Source: an uncultured Roseobacter sp. (GTDB taxonomy: Bacteria > Pseudomonadota > Alphaproteobacteria > Rhodobacterales > Rhodobacteraceae). Taken from it: 64,000 nt of DNA. Of this stretch, positions 8,561 to 17,233 are shown in pieces. The notes beneath the pieces were generated by a model. The model searched no databases, was not told the DNA's origin, and worked only from the letters and a program-made list of their open reading frames with translations. Every line of letters begins with the position of its first letter. Position 1 is the first letter of the stretch. Location: positions 891,001 through 955,000 of the forward strand of contig NZ_CANMNK010000001.1 of assembly GCF_947499265.1 (NCBI RefSeq), in the 5' to 3' direction. Made by a program: the position numbers and the translations under genes.

Positions 8561-10083
8561 GCCGTCTGGTGCTGGTGTTGGGCGACCAGTTGAGCATGGG
8601 GTTGAGCGCGCTTCGTCAGGCGGACCGGGACAGCGATATTGTTGTCATGGCTGAGGTCGCAGAAGAGACCGCATATGTGAAGCATCACCCCAAGAAGATC
8701 GCCCTGATTTTCGCTGCGATGCGCAAGTTTGCCGCGCGGCTGCGCGAGGACGGTTGGGACGTCCGCTATGCGCAGCTGGACGACACGCAGAACGCAGGCT
8801 CCATCGTTGGCGAATTGCTGCGGCGGGCCGAGGAGACCGGCGCATCGGAAGTGCTGGTCACCGAACCCGGCGAGTGGCGGTTGATCGACAAGCTCAAACA
8901 CGCACCGATTAAGACCCATATCCTGCCGGATGACCGTTTCATCGCCTCACATCAGGAGTTTGAAGACTGGGCGCAGGGGCGCAAACAATTGCGGATGGAG
9001 TATTTCTATCGCGAGATGCGGCGCAAGACGGGGTTGCTGATGCAGGGCGCCGACCCGGTCGAAGGCAAGTGGAATTTCGATCATGACAACCGCAAACCCG
9101 CGCCGGATGAGGTGGATTTCAAAGGCCCCATGGAATTCCAGCCAGATGAGACGGTGGAGGAGGTGCTCGACCTGGTCGAGGCGCGGTTTGACGGGCATTT
9201 TGGCCAGCTACGACCCTTCTGGTTTGCGACCACCGAGGGGGAGGCCCGCCGGGCGCTGGCGCATTTCATCTCCAATGCTCTGCCGAAATTTGGTGATTAT
9301 CAGGATGCGATGCTGGCGGAGAACCGGTTCCTGTATCACGCGGTGATTTCGGCCTATATCAACATCGGTCTGCTGGACCCGCTGGAGGTCTGTGAGAAAG
9401 TCGCAGCGGCTTATGCCGCGGGTGACGTGCCGATCAATGCCGCCGAAGGGTTCATCCGGCAGATCATCGGCTGGCGTGAATACATGCGTGGCATCTATTT
9501 CCTGGAAGGACCTGACTATCCGGCGCGCAATGAATTGGGGCACGACCGCGATCTGCCGGATCTGTTCTGGGGGGCTGAGACGCAGATGCAGTGCCTGTCG
9601 AAAGCGGTGGCGCAGACACGCGATGAAGCCTACGCACACCACATCCAGCGCCTGATGGTCACGGGAAATTTCGCGCTTCTGGCTGGTATTGATCCGGGGC
9701 AAGTGCATGAATGGTATCTGGCGGTCTATATGGACGCGTTTGAATGGGTGGAAGCGCCCAACACCGTTGGCATGAGCCAGTTTGCCGATGGTGGGATCAT
9801 CGCGTCGAAACCCTATGTGAGCAGCGGCGCCTACATCAACCGGATGTCTGACTACTGCAAAGGCTGCGCCTATAGCGTGTCGAAGAAAACGGGGGAGGGT
9901 GCGTGCCCGTTCAACCTGCTCTACTGGCACTTTCTGGATCGCCACCGGGACCGTTTCAAGAGCAATGCGCGCATGGGCAACATGTACCGCACCTGGGACC
10001 GGATGGACGCGGACCGGCGCGAGACCGTGCTCGCGGAAGCGGAAGGTTTTCTGAAACGCCTGGAGGCGGGCGAAACCATCTGA
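8554..10083 (+). CDS. FeS-type bacterial cryptochrome/photolyase
   Basis: DPRP-family photolyase (FeS-BCP), the group containing Agrobacterium PhrB, a (6-4) photolyase, and Rhodobacter CryB. The 509-residue protein opens with VLVLGDQLS, and four cysteines that would hold the [4Fe-4S] cluster are at 347 (MQC), 435 and 438 (YCKGC) and 451 (GACPFN); the 3 and 13 residue spacing matches PhrB. FAD-domain signatures such as GWREYMRGIY and WYLAVYMDAFEWVEAPN are present. GTG 8554 or GTG 8557 both overlap the SDR stop. It probably repairs UV photoproducts or senses blue light; which of the two cannot be decided here. Confidence 0.92.
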   Translation: MVSRLVLVLGDQLSMGLSALRQADRDSDIVVMAEVAEETAYVKHHPKKIALIFAAMRKFAARLREDGWDVRYAQLDDTQNAGSIVGELLRRAEETGASEVLVTEPGEWRLIDKLKHAPIKTHILPDDRFIASHQEFEDWAQGRKQLRMEYFYREMRRKTGLLMQGADPVEGKWNFDHDNRKPAPDEVDFKGPMEFQPDETVEEVLDLVEARFDGHFGQLRPFWFATTEGEARRALAHFISNALPKFGDYQDAMLAENRFLYHAVISAYINIGLLDPLEVCEKVAAAYAAGDVPINAAEGFIRQIIGWREYMRGIYFLEGPDYPARNELGHDRDLPDLFWGAETQMQCLSKAVAQTRDEAYAHHIQRLMVTGNFALLAGIDPGQVHEWYLAVYMDAFEWVEAPNTVGMSQFADGGIIASKPYVSSGAYINRMSDYCKGCAYSVSKKTGEGACPFNLLYWHFLDRHRDRFKSNARMGNMYRTWDRMDADRRETVLAEAEGFLKRLEAGETI

Positions 10084-10300
10084 ACGGGGCGCGCGGTCGG
10101 ATATTGGCCCAGGCGCGCCGAAGCGAGGTTAACGTCCGCGTCTCATGGCAAAAGCGACGTCGGTATCACGTCGGTGCGGGTGTCGGTATCGGGTGAGGTC
10201 AACGAAGCGTGCTTAACTCTTTCGAAGCGCGTATGAGGCATCGCTTGGGCGTTCCCGGCGTCGTAGTCGATCTCAGGGCGGTCCTGTCAACAACCCTCAG

Positions 10301-10329
10301 TTGAGAAAATTCGGAATCCGTGCTAATTC
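10301..10329 (+). promoter_or_regulatory. Candidate sigma-70 promoter of the 10353 gene
   Basis: TTGAGA (10301-10306), 17-nt spacer, TAATTC (10324-10329). The predicted start of transcription near 10336 is just upstream of ATG 10353 and downstream of the earlier in-frame GTG at 10320, supporting the later start. The preceding 10084-10300 holds no gene I can support. Confidence 0.45.
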
Positions 10330-10352
10330 TCATTCTTTTTGGGATTTTGAAC

Positions 10353-11549
10353 ATGAGCATTGCAGAGCTATTGGCGACTATTAGTCAGACAGAAGCCGGA
10401 ATGGCCCTCTTTTCAGCGGGGCTTGGCGGCGTTTCGATCATGGTATCCAACCTTTACGGAGGCGCGAAGACGCGCCTTGAACGAAAGCGAACGGCCAAGC
10501 TGCAGGATCAATTTGACGGATTACTGGACTCCGTCGGTGGCCAGAGGGTCAGCGCCATCAGATCGTCCCTGCTCATGATAAAGACCTTCGATACATTTGC
10601 GGACAGCGTCTCGAAGGGGGAGAGAAAACAGGTGTCGCTGGTGTCGGCAGGCGGCGGGGCGGTGTTGGTGTTTTTGGGGCTGATCGTTCGGGGGCCGTCA
10701 CCCACAGAAGACGGGGGTGGGTCAGACGGCCAGTCGTGGACGCCGCTCGTGCTGAAGACGGCTGATGCGTGGTTGCAGAGCGACGTTGTCCTTCCGCTGC
10801 TTGCCATTGCCTTGGTGTTTGTGCTCCTCACCCAGGTCAGCGGTGGATTGTACCTTTGGTTCTCGGGCAGAGTGAGGGAGCAGCTTGACGTATTCTTGCC
10901 AGCCGACGTCGATCCGGCGAACGACTTCCTCAGCGACCTGCGCAAGCTCAAAAAAGACAAGATGAGCTACAAGCAGGCCAAGATCGATGTCGAATGCCGA
11001 TTGATGGCCAGCATGATCGAGGTGATGGAATCGGAAAGTGTGCGCAGCAGACTGGCGCCCAAACGCTTTGTCGGCGCTGCCCCGAAAAATCCCGAGGAAC
11101 CTTCCGAATGGGAAGAGCGCGCTAGCAAGATCGTGGATCAATTCCCCGCGCTAGACGAGGTCCGTGCGCACCTGGCCGACATCGAGAAGAAAATGCACGG
11201 CCGCACGGACGGCCAATCCACTTTTGGCATTGCCACCAAGCGGGCCTTTCACAAGCTCTATTTTGATTCAGATGGCATGTTTGCGTGGTCGGAGACCTTG
11301 TTACGTGAGGATGTCATGGCTCCGATAGAGGAGTTTGAACGAAAAAGCCTTTGGAAGCGGGGATGGTTGAAACTCACCGGGCGGGCCCCGTCCAGTGAAG
11401 ACCGCAAGCGATTGGAACAGCAACGCATCAACCTGGATCTGAGGCCGGGACAGGCAAAGGATGCGGCTGTGCCCGAGACGGAGGCGTCCAGAGAGACGCT
11501 GAAGAAAGCCGGGGCACCACGATCTTCAGGTCTCGATACGCGAGAGTAG
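10353..11549 (+). CDS. Membrane protein of unknown function
   Basis: 398-residue protein not recognised as any named family. Hydrophobic stretches lie near residues 16-37 (AGLGGVSIMVSNLYG), about 95-115 (GGGAVLVFLGLIV) and about 145-170 (LLAIALVFVLLTQVSGGLYLW). The long C-terminal half is charged, partly helical and probably cytosolic (RKLKKDKMSYKQAKIDVEC, EVRAHLADIEKKM). An in-frame GTG at 10320 is rejected because it falls inside the likely promoter. It stands alone between the photolyase and the convergent MORN gene, whose stop is 29 bp away. A signalling or membrane-stress role is possible but unsupported. Confidence 0.72.
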   Translation: MSIAELLATISQTEAGMALFSAGLGGVSIMVSNLYGGAKTRLERKRTAKLQDQFDGLLDSVGGQRVSAIRSSLLMIKTFDTFADSVSKGERKQVSLVSAGGGAVLVFLGLIVRGPSPTEDGGGSDGQSWTPLVLKTADAWLQSDVVLPLLAIALVFVLLTQVSGGLYLWFSGRVREQLDVFLPADVDPANDFLSDLRKLKKDKMSYKQAKIDVECRLMASMIEVMESESVRSRLAPKRFVGAAPKNPEEPSEWEERASKIVDQFPALDEVRAHLADIEKKMHGRTDGQSTFGIATKRAFHKLYFDSDGMFAWSETLLREDVMAPIEEFERKSLWKRGWLKLTGRAPSSEDRKRLEQQRINLDLRPGQAKDAAVPETEASRETLKKAGAPRSSGLDTRE

Positions 11550-11578
11550 GTGGTTTGGCAGATGCGGGCGCGCGTATG

Positions 11579-12967
11579 TCAGCCGCCGTCGGTCAGTGCA
11601 CCGTTTTCCCAGTCGCCCGTCGCTTCTTCGCCGGTGGCATAGCGCATGGTGCCGGTGCCCTGGCGTTTGCCCGCCTTGAACGTCCCCTCGTATACGTCGC
11701 CATTGGCATAGGTGGCGATGCCCTGGCCCTCGATCTCGCCGTTTTGCCATGCGCCTTCATAGACAAAACCGCTGGGCATGGTGATCTTGCCGATGCCGTG
11801 GCGCTGCCCATTCTCAAAAGACCCGACATAGATTGTGCCATCTGGGTAGGTCGCAGTGCCCTCGCCCTGGCGCTGACCGTCGACCCAGTTGCCGTCGTAT
11901 TTGTACCCATCCGCGTAGGTCATGACGCCCTGACCGTGGTTGCGGGCGTTGCGAAATTCACCCTCATAGACCACGCCATTGGTATAGGTCGCCTTGCCGG
12001 TGCCATCGATCACGCCGGTTTTCCACGCCCCTTCATAGGTCGAGCCATCCGGGTAGGTGATCAGACCTTCGCCATCGGCCAGCCCATCGGAAAACGCACC
12101 GATATAGACCGAGCCATCGGGATAGGTCACGCGGCCCTGTCCCTCGATCTCGCCCGCGACCCAGGAGCCGGTGTAGGTGTATCCGTCCTGTGCCGTAAAG
12201 GTACCCTGACCTTCGCGCAGGTCATTGGTAAACTCGCCCTCATAGGTGTCACCATTGGCGTAGATCACCTTGCCGACGCCTTCGCGCCGGCCACTGGACA
12301 GCTGACCTTCGTAGACATCGCCATTGGCCTGCGTCAGCTTGCCGGTGCCGTCGATCTGCCCATCCCGCCAAAGCCCGACATAGATCAGCCCGTCCGGCAT
12401 CGTCAGCGTGCCCTCACCCGCGCGTTTGCCCGCACGGATTGCCCCTTCATAGACCGCGCCGTCGGGATAGGTAATGGTCCCGATACCCTCTTTGACACCA
12501 TCTATCCAGTCGCCTTTGTACTCATAGCCGCCGGGGCTCTGCATGGTGCCCTTGCCATGATGCTTGGCATTGCGGAACTGACCTTCGTAACGCACGCCAT
12601 TGGCATAAAGCGCGATGCCCGATCCCATGATCGCACCCGACTGCCATTCACCCTCGTAGGTACCACCGTCAGCAAAGGTGATCTTGCCGAACCCGTCCGG
12701 TTTGCCCTTGGCAAAAATCCCCTCGTAGACCGACCCGTTGGGAAAGCGCGCGATGCCTTCGCCCTTGATCTCACCATCCATCCACTGGCCGGTGTATTCG
12801 TACCCGTTCGGTAGCTTGTAGGTGCCGGTGCCGTGCTGGACCCCGCCGCGGAACGTACCTTCGTACACACCACCATCGTCATATTGTTTGGTGAGCACCT
12901 GCCCGTCCTGCGCCAAAAGTGGTGCAGGAAGGAAGGCAAGGCAAAAGATCAGGCGTCGAATGAACAT
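11579..12967 (-). CDS. Secreted MORN-repeat protein
   Basis: 462-residue protein with a Sec signal peptide (MFIRRLIFCLAFLPAPLLAQ) followed by about 19 tandem MORN repeats of 23 residues each, pattern YEG-x4-G-x3-G-G-x7-G (for example VYEGTFRGGVQHGTGTY). Nothing but repeats follows, so the mature protein should be one long beta-solenoid-like hairpin array in the periplasm. MORN arrays bind proteins or membranes; the partner is unknown. ATG 12967 has AAGGG 7 nt upstream and starts the signal peptide; the frame remains open 47 codons further without coding character. Convergent with the 10353 gene and divergent from nadE. Confidence 0.9.
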   Translation of the reverse strand: MFIRRLIFCLAFLPAPLLAQDGQVLTKQYDDGGVYEGTFRGGVQHGTGTYKLPNGYEYTGQWMDGEIKGEGIARFPNGSVYEGIFAKGKPDGFGKITFADGGTYEGEWQSGAIMGSGIALYANGVRYEGQFRNAKHHGKGTMQSPGGYEYKGDWIDGVKEGIGTITYPDGAVYEGAIRAGKRAGEGTLTMPDGLIYVGLWRDGQIDGTGKLTQANGDVYEGQLSSGRREGVGKVIYANGDTYEGEFTNDLREGQGTFTAQDGYTYTGSWVAGEIEGQGRVTYPDGSVYIGAFSDGLADGEGLITYPDGSTYEGAWKTGVIDGTGKATYTNGVVYEGEFRNARNHGQGVMTYADGYKYDGNWVDGQRQGEGTATYPDGTIYVGSFENGQRHGIGKITMPSGFVYEGAWQNGEIEGQGIATYANGDVYEGTFKAGKRQGTGTMRYATGEEATGDWENGALTDGG

Positions 12968-13148
12968 GAGTACCCTTGGGTTTGTCTTTGCGAATAAACA
13001 CATGGCCGAACCCCCGAACGGCCCTTTCCGGAACTTAGGCAAAGGGCGCTCCGGGGGCAACGCTCTTTTGTCGCAATAGGTGGGGATGGGCTTTCCACCA
13101 ACGCCCAATCTGCTACATCACAGCTATTCAGGCAAAAGGGCCGGGCAC

Positions 13149-14807
13149 ATGTCGGATCGTTTTCGTATCACTTTGGGGCAGTTGAACCCGACGGTTGGGG
13201 ACCTGAAAGGCAACGCGGTTCTGGCGCGCAAAGCCTGGGAAGCGGGGCGCGACGCGGGGGCGCAGCTGGTGGCGTTGCCGGAGATGTTCATCACCGGTTA
13301 TAACGCGCAGGATCTGGTGATGCGGCGCGCGTTTCAGCTGGATGCCGCACGGGTCATCGAAGAACTGGTGGCCGAATGTGCCGACGGCCCCGCCCTGGCA
13401 ATTGGCGCGCCCTGGGTGGAGGGCACGAAGCTTTACAACGGCTATCTGATCCTCAAGGGCGGCAAAATCTCAAGCCAGGTGCTGAAACATCATTTGCCGA
13501 ATGAGACGGTTTTCGACGAGGTGCGTATCTTTGATGCGGGTCCATTGGGTGGCCCTTATTCCGTGGGCAATTCGCGCGTCGGATCGCCGATCTGCGAGGA
13601 TGCCTGGCATGAGGACGTTGCGGAAACGCTTGCGGAGACAGGCGCGGAATTCCTTTTGGTTCCAAATGGTTCACCCTACTACAGGGGCAAGTTCGAGACC
13701 CGGTTGAACCACATGGTCGCGCGGGTCGTCGAGACGGGTTTGCCGGTCATCTACCTCAATATGGTGGGGGGGCAGGATGATCAGGTGTTTGACGGTGCCT
13801 CATTTGCGCTCAACCCCGGCGGGGTGTTGGCGGTGCAACTGCCGGTGCTGGAGGAAACGCTTTCGCACATCGATCTGGAGCGCACAGGCGAAGGCTGGCG
13901 CGTCGTTGCCGGAGAAAAAGCGGCACATCCCGACGTCTGGGAGCAGGACTACCGCGTTATGGTGACATCGCTACGGGATTATTGCCGCAAAACCGGGTTC
14001 GGCAAGGTGTTGCTGGGGTTATCGGGCGGGGTGGACTCCGCGCTCGTGGCGGCCATCGCGGTGGACGCATTGGGTGCCGATAACGTGCGCTGCGTGATGC
14101 TGCCTTCTGAATATACTTCCAAAACGTCGCTTGAGGATGCCGAGGCCGTGGCAAAGGCACTGGGCTGCCGGTACGATTATGTTCCGATCTCAGAAGGGCG
14201 TGCAGCCATCACCCAAACGCTGGCCCCTTTGTTCGAGGGGCTTGAGCCGGATTTAGCCGAGGAAAACATCCAATCGCGCCTGCGTGGGCTGTTGTTGATG
14301 GCGCTGTCGAACAAATTTGGCGAAATGCTGCTGACGACCGGCAATAAATCCGAGGTCGCGGTGGGCTATGCCACCATCTATGGCGACATGGCGGGCGGCT
14401 ATAATCCGATCAAGGACCTCTATAAGACGCGTGTGTTCGAGACCTGCCGCTGGCGCAATGCCAACCATCGCGACTGGATGATGGGGCCTGCGGGTGAGGT
14501 GATCCCGCCGCGGGTCATCGAAAAACCGCCCTCTGCGGAATTACGTGCCGACCAGAAAGACAGCGACAGCCTGCCTGATTACCCCGATCTGGATGCCATG
14601 CTGGAGATTCTGGTGGATCAGGCCGGGTCGATCGAGGATTGCGTGGCCGCGGGGTTTGATCGGGATGTCGCCAAGAAGGTCGAGCATCTGATCTATATCT
14701 CCGAATACAAACGCTTCCAATCCGCGCCGGGCGCTCGGCTGACCAAAGGGGCGTTCTGGCTGGACCGACGGTACCCGATTGTGAACCGCTGGCGCGATCC
14801 ATCCTGA
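13149..14807 (+). CDS. nadE: Glutamine-dependent NAD+ synthetase
   Basis: Last step of NAD synthesis: amidation of deamido-NAD+ with glutamine as nitrogen donor. The 552-residue protein has an N-terminal nitrilase-type glutaminase domain with catalytic triad Glu45 (LPEMFITGY), Lys113 (LKHHLPN) and Cys149 (ICEDAWH), then an ATP-pyrophosphatase domain with SGGVDS from residue 292. Start ATG 13149 (MSDRFRITLGQLNPTVGD) fits the family; the frame extends 23 codons upstream. The two-domain form is complete and of normal length. It is divergently arranged with the MORN gene. Confidence 0.96.
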   Translation: MSDRFRITLGQLNPTVGDLKGNAVLARKAWEAGRDAGAQLVALPEMFITGYNAQDLVMRRAFQLDAARVIEELVAECADGPALAIGAPWVEGTKLYNGYLILKGGKISSQVLKHHLPNETVFDEVRIFDAGPLGGPYSVGNSRVGSPICEDAWHEDVAETLAETGAEFLLVPNGSPYYRGKFETRLNHMVARVVETGLPVIYLNMVGGQDDQVFDGASFALNPGGVLAVQLPVLEETLSHIDLERTGEGWRVVAGEKAAHPDVWEQDYRVMVTSLRDYCRKTGFGKVLLGLSGGVDSALVAAIAVDALGADNVRCVMLPSEYTSKTSLEDAEAVAKALGCRYDYVPISEGRAAITQTLAPLFEGLEPDLAEENIQSRLRGLLLMALSNKFGEMLLTTGNKSEVAVGYATIYGDMAGGYNPIKDLYKTRVFETCRWRNANHRDWMMGPAGEVIPPRVIEKPPSAELRADQKDSDSLPDYPDLDAMLEILVDQAGSIEDCVAAGFDRDVAKKVEHLIYISEYKRFQSAPGARLTKGAFWLDRRYPIVNRWRDPS

Positions 14808-14898
14808 CGCACCAGGCGCCCTCGATGCTTACGCGGATGTGATTTGTCTGACGTGGCGCGACGCGCCACAGTCCGCTTGAATTTTGAGAGGACAGTTC

Positions 14899-15708
14899 AT
14901 GCGATTATTGCCAGTGCTTGGCGTAACCCTTGGCCTTTTTGGCGCGCCTGCTGTGGCGTGCGGCCCGGATACGGATTGCCAGTTGGGCGACCGCCACTAC
15001 CGCATTGCCATGCCAGAGGGCCACGATGGTGCGACACCCGTCCCGGCGCTGGTTTTCTCCCATGGGTATCGCGGATCGGCTCAGGGCGTGATGCGCAATG
15101 GCTCGCTGCGGCGCATGGCCTCAGAGATGGGGGTCGCCTTGATTGCCGTGAAGTCCCAGGACGATGATTGGGTGATCCCGAATGCGCCGCGGCATCTGGA
15201 CACCGATGGTGCGGTCGAATTCGACTATTTCGATGCGGTGTTGGAGGATGCTACCAATCGTTTTGCCATCGATGCGTCGCGGATCGTGGCCACAGGGTTC
15301 AGCGCGGGCGGCATGATGACCTGGAACCTGGCCTGTTCGATGAGCGACCGCTTTGCGGGCTTCATCCCGATCTCGGGCACTTTCTGGCTGGAGCCGCCCG
15401 AGACCTGCGCCGGGCCTGTCGCCAGCATCATCCACATCCACGGCACGAGCGACCGGACGGTGCCGCTGAACGGGCGGGTGATCGGCCCTACGAAACAGGG
15501 CGAGGTCAGCGCGGCGCTGGAGATGTACCGCGACTACGGCAAGTTCGAACCGCTTGGGCAGGCGACCTATGGCGACCTGGCGTGCACCGAGGAGGACAAC
15601 CTGGCGGGCGATACGCTGAAATTCTGCCTCTTTGACGGCGGGCATTCATTTCGGACGGAATTCGTCCGTTTCGCCTGGGAGCAGTTTGAGAAAGTGGGGC
15701 GGCTCTAA
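14899..15708 (+). CDS. Secreted PHB-depolymerase-family esterase
   Basis: Alpha/beta hydrolase of the polyhydroxybutyrate depolymerase/LpqC type, 269 residues with a signal peptide (MRLLPVLGVTLGLFGAPAVA). The nucleophile elbow is GFSAGG with Ser135, an aspartate lies in IHGTSDRTVP and a histidine in DGGHSF, giving a full catalytic triad; the oxyanion segment is FSHGYRGS. Cysteine pairs suit a periplasmic protein. ATG 14899 has GAGAGGA 8 nt upstream. The true substrate could be a short polyester or a feruloyl-type ester; the sequence does not decide. Confidence 0.87.
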   Translation: MRLLPVLGVTLGLFGAPAVACGPDTDCQLGDRHYRIAMPEGHDGATPVPALVFSHGYRGSAQGVMRNGSLRRMASEMGVALIAVKSQDDDWVIPNAPRHLDTDGAVEFDYFDAVLEDATNRFAIDASRIVATGFSAGGMMTWNLACSMSDRFAGFIPISGTFWLEPPETCAGPVASIIHIHGTSDRTVPLNGRVIGPTKQGEVSAALEMYRDYGKFEPLGQATYGDLACTEEDNLAGDTLKFCLFDGGHSFRTEFVRFAWEQFEKVGRL

Positions 15709-15727
15709 GCCACCGCCCCAACAGAAA

Positions 15728-16657
15728 TCACAGCATCAGTTGGTAGCTGTGCGGCGCATAGGCGAAGCCGTCGCCGCGTTTTTCGACATAGCCGATCCCG
15801 GGCCAGGGCATGTGATAGCCGATAAAGGCGGTCTTGTCGGTCGCCATCATGTCGAGAATCCGGCGCCGGGTTGCGGCTGCTGCCGCTTTGTCCATGTCGA
15901 ATTTCACTTCCCAATCGGGATGCGCGAGCGACCACACATAGTGGTTGGCAAAATCCGCACCGATGACCAGCTGGGTGCCGCCGTCTTCGACCATATAGGT
16001 CATGTGCCCGGGCGTGTGCCCAAAGGCCGCCATGGCGGTCAGCCCTGATGCCACATCACCGCCATCCTCAAGGAAGGTAAACTGATCCGCGAAGGGCTCG
16101 ATCTTGGCCTTGAAGTTGTCGTTATCCGCTGTGGCCCAGGCGTCAAATTCCGCGCGGCCGGTCACGAGACGTGCGTTGCTGTAGGTCGCGGCGCCATCTT
16201 CTGTGGTCATACCGCCAATGTGGTCGCCGTGCATATGGGTGATGACCACCGCATCCACCTGATCGGCGGTGTAGCCTGCGGCCTCCAGCGCCGAAGTTGT
16301 GCCCGCAGCGGAGAGCCCGGTGTCAAAAAGCACCAGCTCGGACCCGGTGTTCACGACCGTGGGCGTGAAGAAGAACTGCGACACATCGGTGGGCAGATTG
16401 GCCTCTGCCGACACCTCGGCGAATGTATCGGCATCCACGTTGAGACCAAAGATATTGTGCGGGCCTTCGACAGCACGGGTGCCCGCAAGCAGCGTGGTGA
16501 CTTCGAAGCCACCGACTTTGACCCGATTGAACGGGCTCATGCCCACGCCCTGCATCGGCGCTTCGGCGCGGGCGATCCCGGTTGTTGCAGCCGCAAGGGG
16601 CAGGGCAGCCGCACCCGCGAGTGCCGCGCGACGGGAGAGGTTGATCTGATCTGACAT
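15728..16657 (-). CDS. Tat-exported metallo-beta-lactamase-fold hydrolase
   Basis: 309-residue MBL-fold enzyme with a twin-arginine signal peptide (NLSRRAALAGAAALPLAAA), so it is exported folded, probably with metal already bound. The zinc motif THMHGDHIGG supplies His141, His143, Asp145 and His146, with later ligands in FGHTPGH and GADFANH. The closest architecture is the AHL-lactonase/alkylsulfatase-like branch, but substrate is not deducible. ATG 16657 has AAAGGAAAG upstream. It ends 20 bp from the convergent esterase stop and is divergent from the DUF1801 gene. Confidence 0.87.
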   Translation of the reverse strand: MSDQINLSRRAALAGAAALPLAAATTGIARAEAPMQGVGMSPFNRVKVGGFEVTTLLAGTRAVEGPHNIFGLNVDADTFAEVSAEANLPTDVSQFFFTPTVVNTGSELVLFDTGLSAAGTTSALEAAGYTADQVDAVVITHMHGDHIGGMTTEDGAATYSNARLVTGRAEFDAWATADNDNFKAKIEPFADQFTFLEDGGDVASGLTAMAAFGHTPGHMTYMVEDGGTQLVIGADFANHYVWSLAHPDWEVKFDMDKAAAAATRRRILDMMATDKTAFIGYHMPWPGIGYVEKRGDGFAYAPHSYQLML

Positions 16658-16762
16658 GATCACTTTCCTTTTGTGTTGGACTCTTCGCAAGATAGTGTGC
16701 CGTTGTATCCTGCCCATGTAAAACAGGGACAACCCGATCATTTTTTCGCGAGGAGGACCGAT

Positions 16763-17173
16763 ATGACCGACGCGCAAGACGTCCCGCGTTTCCTGAACGA
16801 CGTGACACCGGAGCGGCGTCATCGCGAAGCCGCGGTCCTGAACGCGTTGTTTCAGGAGGTCACCGGCTGGCAGCCGAGGCTCTGGTCGGGCAGCATTCTG
16901 GGCTATGGCACCTATGACTACACCTATGCATCCGGTCGCTCGGGGACCTTTCTTGCGACGGGCTTTTCACCGCGCAAAGCCAGGCTTTCGGTCTACATCA
17001 TGCCCGGCTACGCCGATTTCGGGCAGATTCTGGCCGATCTGGGCAAACATAAGACCGGAAAATCCTGCCTCTACATCAACAAGCTGGAGGATGTGGACAT
17101 GCAGGTTCTGAAAACGCTGATCCGGGCCGGTCTCGACGATCTGGCCACCCGCTGGCCGGTGGTGCCGACATGA
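16763..17173 (+). CDS. DUF1801-family protein
   Basis: 136-residue soluble protein. The central part (GYGTYDYTYASGRSG, LSVYIMPGYADF, and GKSCLYINKLEDVD) carries the DUF1801 signature, a small fold of unknown biochemical role often found near regulators. GAGGAGGA precedes ATG 16763. It is followed after 60 bp by gltX on the same strand; whether they are co-transcribed is unclear. Confidence 0.82.
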   Translation: MTDAQDVPRFLNDVTPERRHREAAVLNALFQEVTGWQPRLWSGSILGYGTYDYTYASGRSGTFLATGFSPRKARLSVYIMPGYADFGQILADLGKHKTGKSCLYINKLEDVDMQVLKTLIRAGLDDLATRWPVVPT

Positions 17174-17233
17174 GGGGATCGCTGGACAATTGCACGCCCC
17201 TGTGACACCACGCGCCCCAACAGGAGACACCAG

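Noticed and set aside
11555-12814. 419-codon repetitive open frame antisense to the MORN gene
   Set aside because: Its periodicity is the mirror of the MORN repeats, and there is no start signal.
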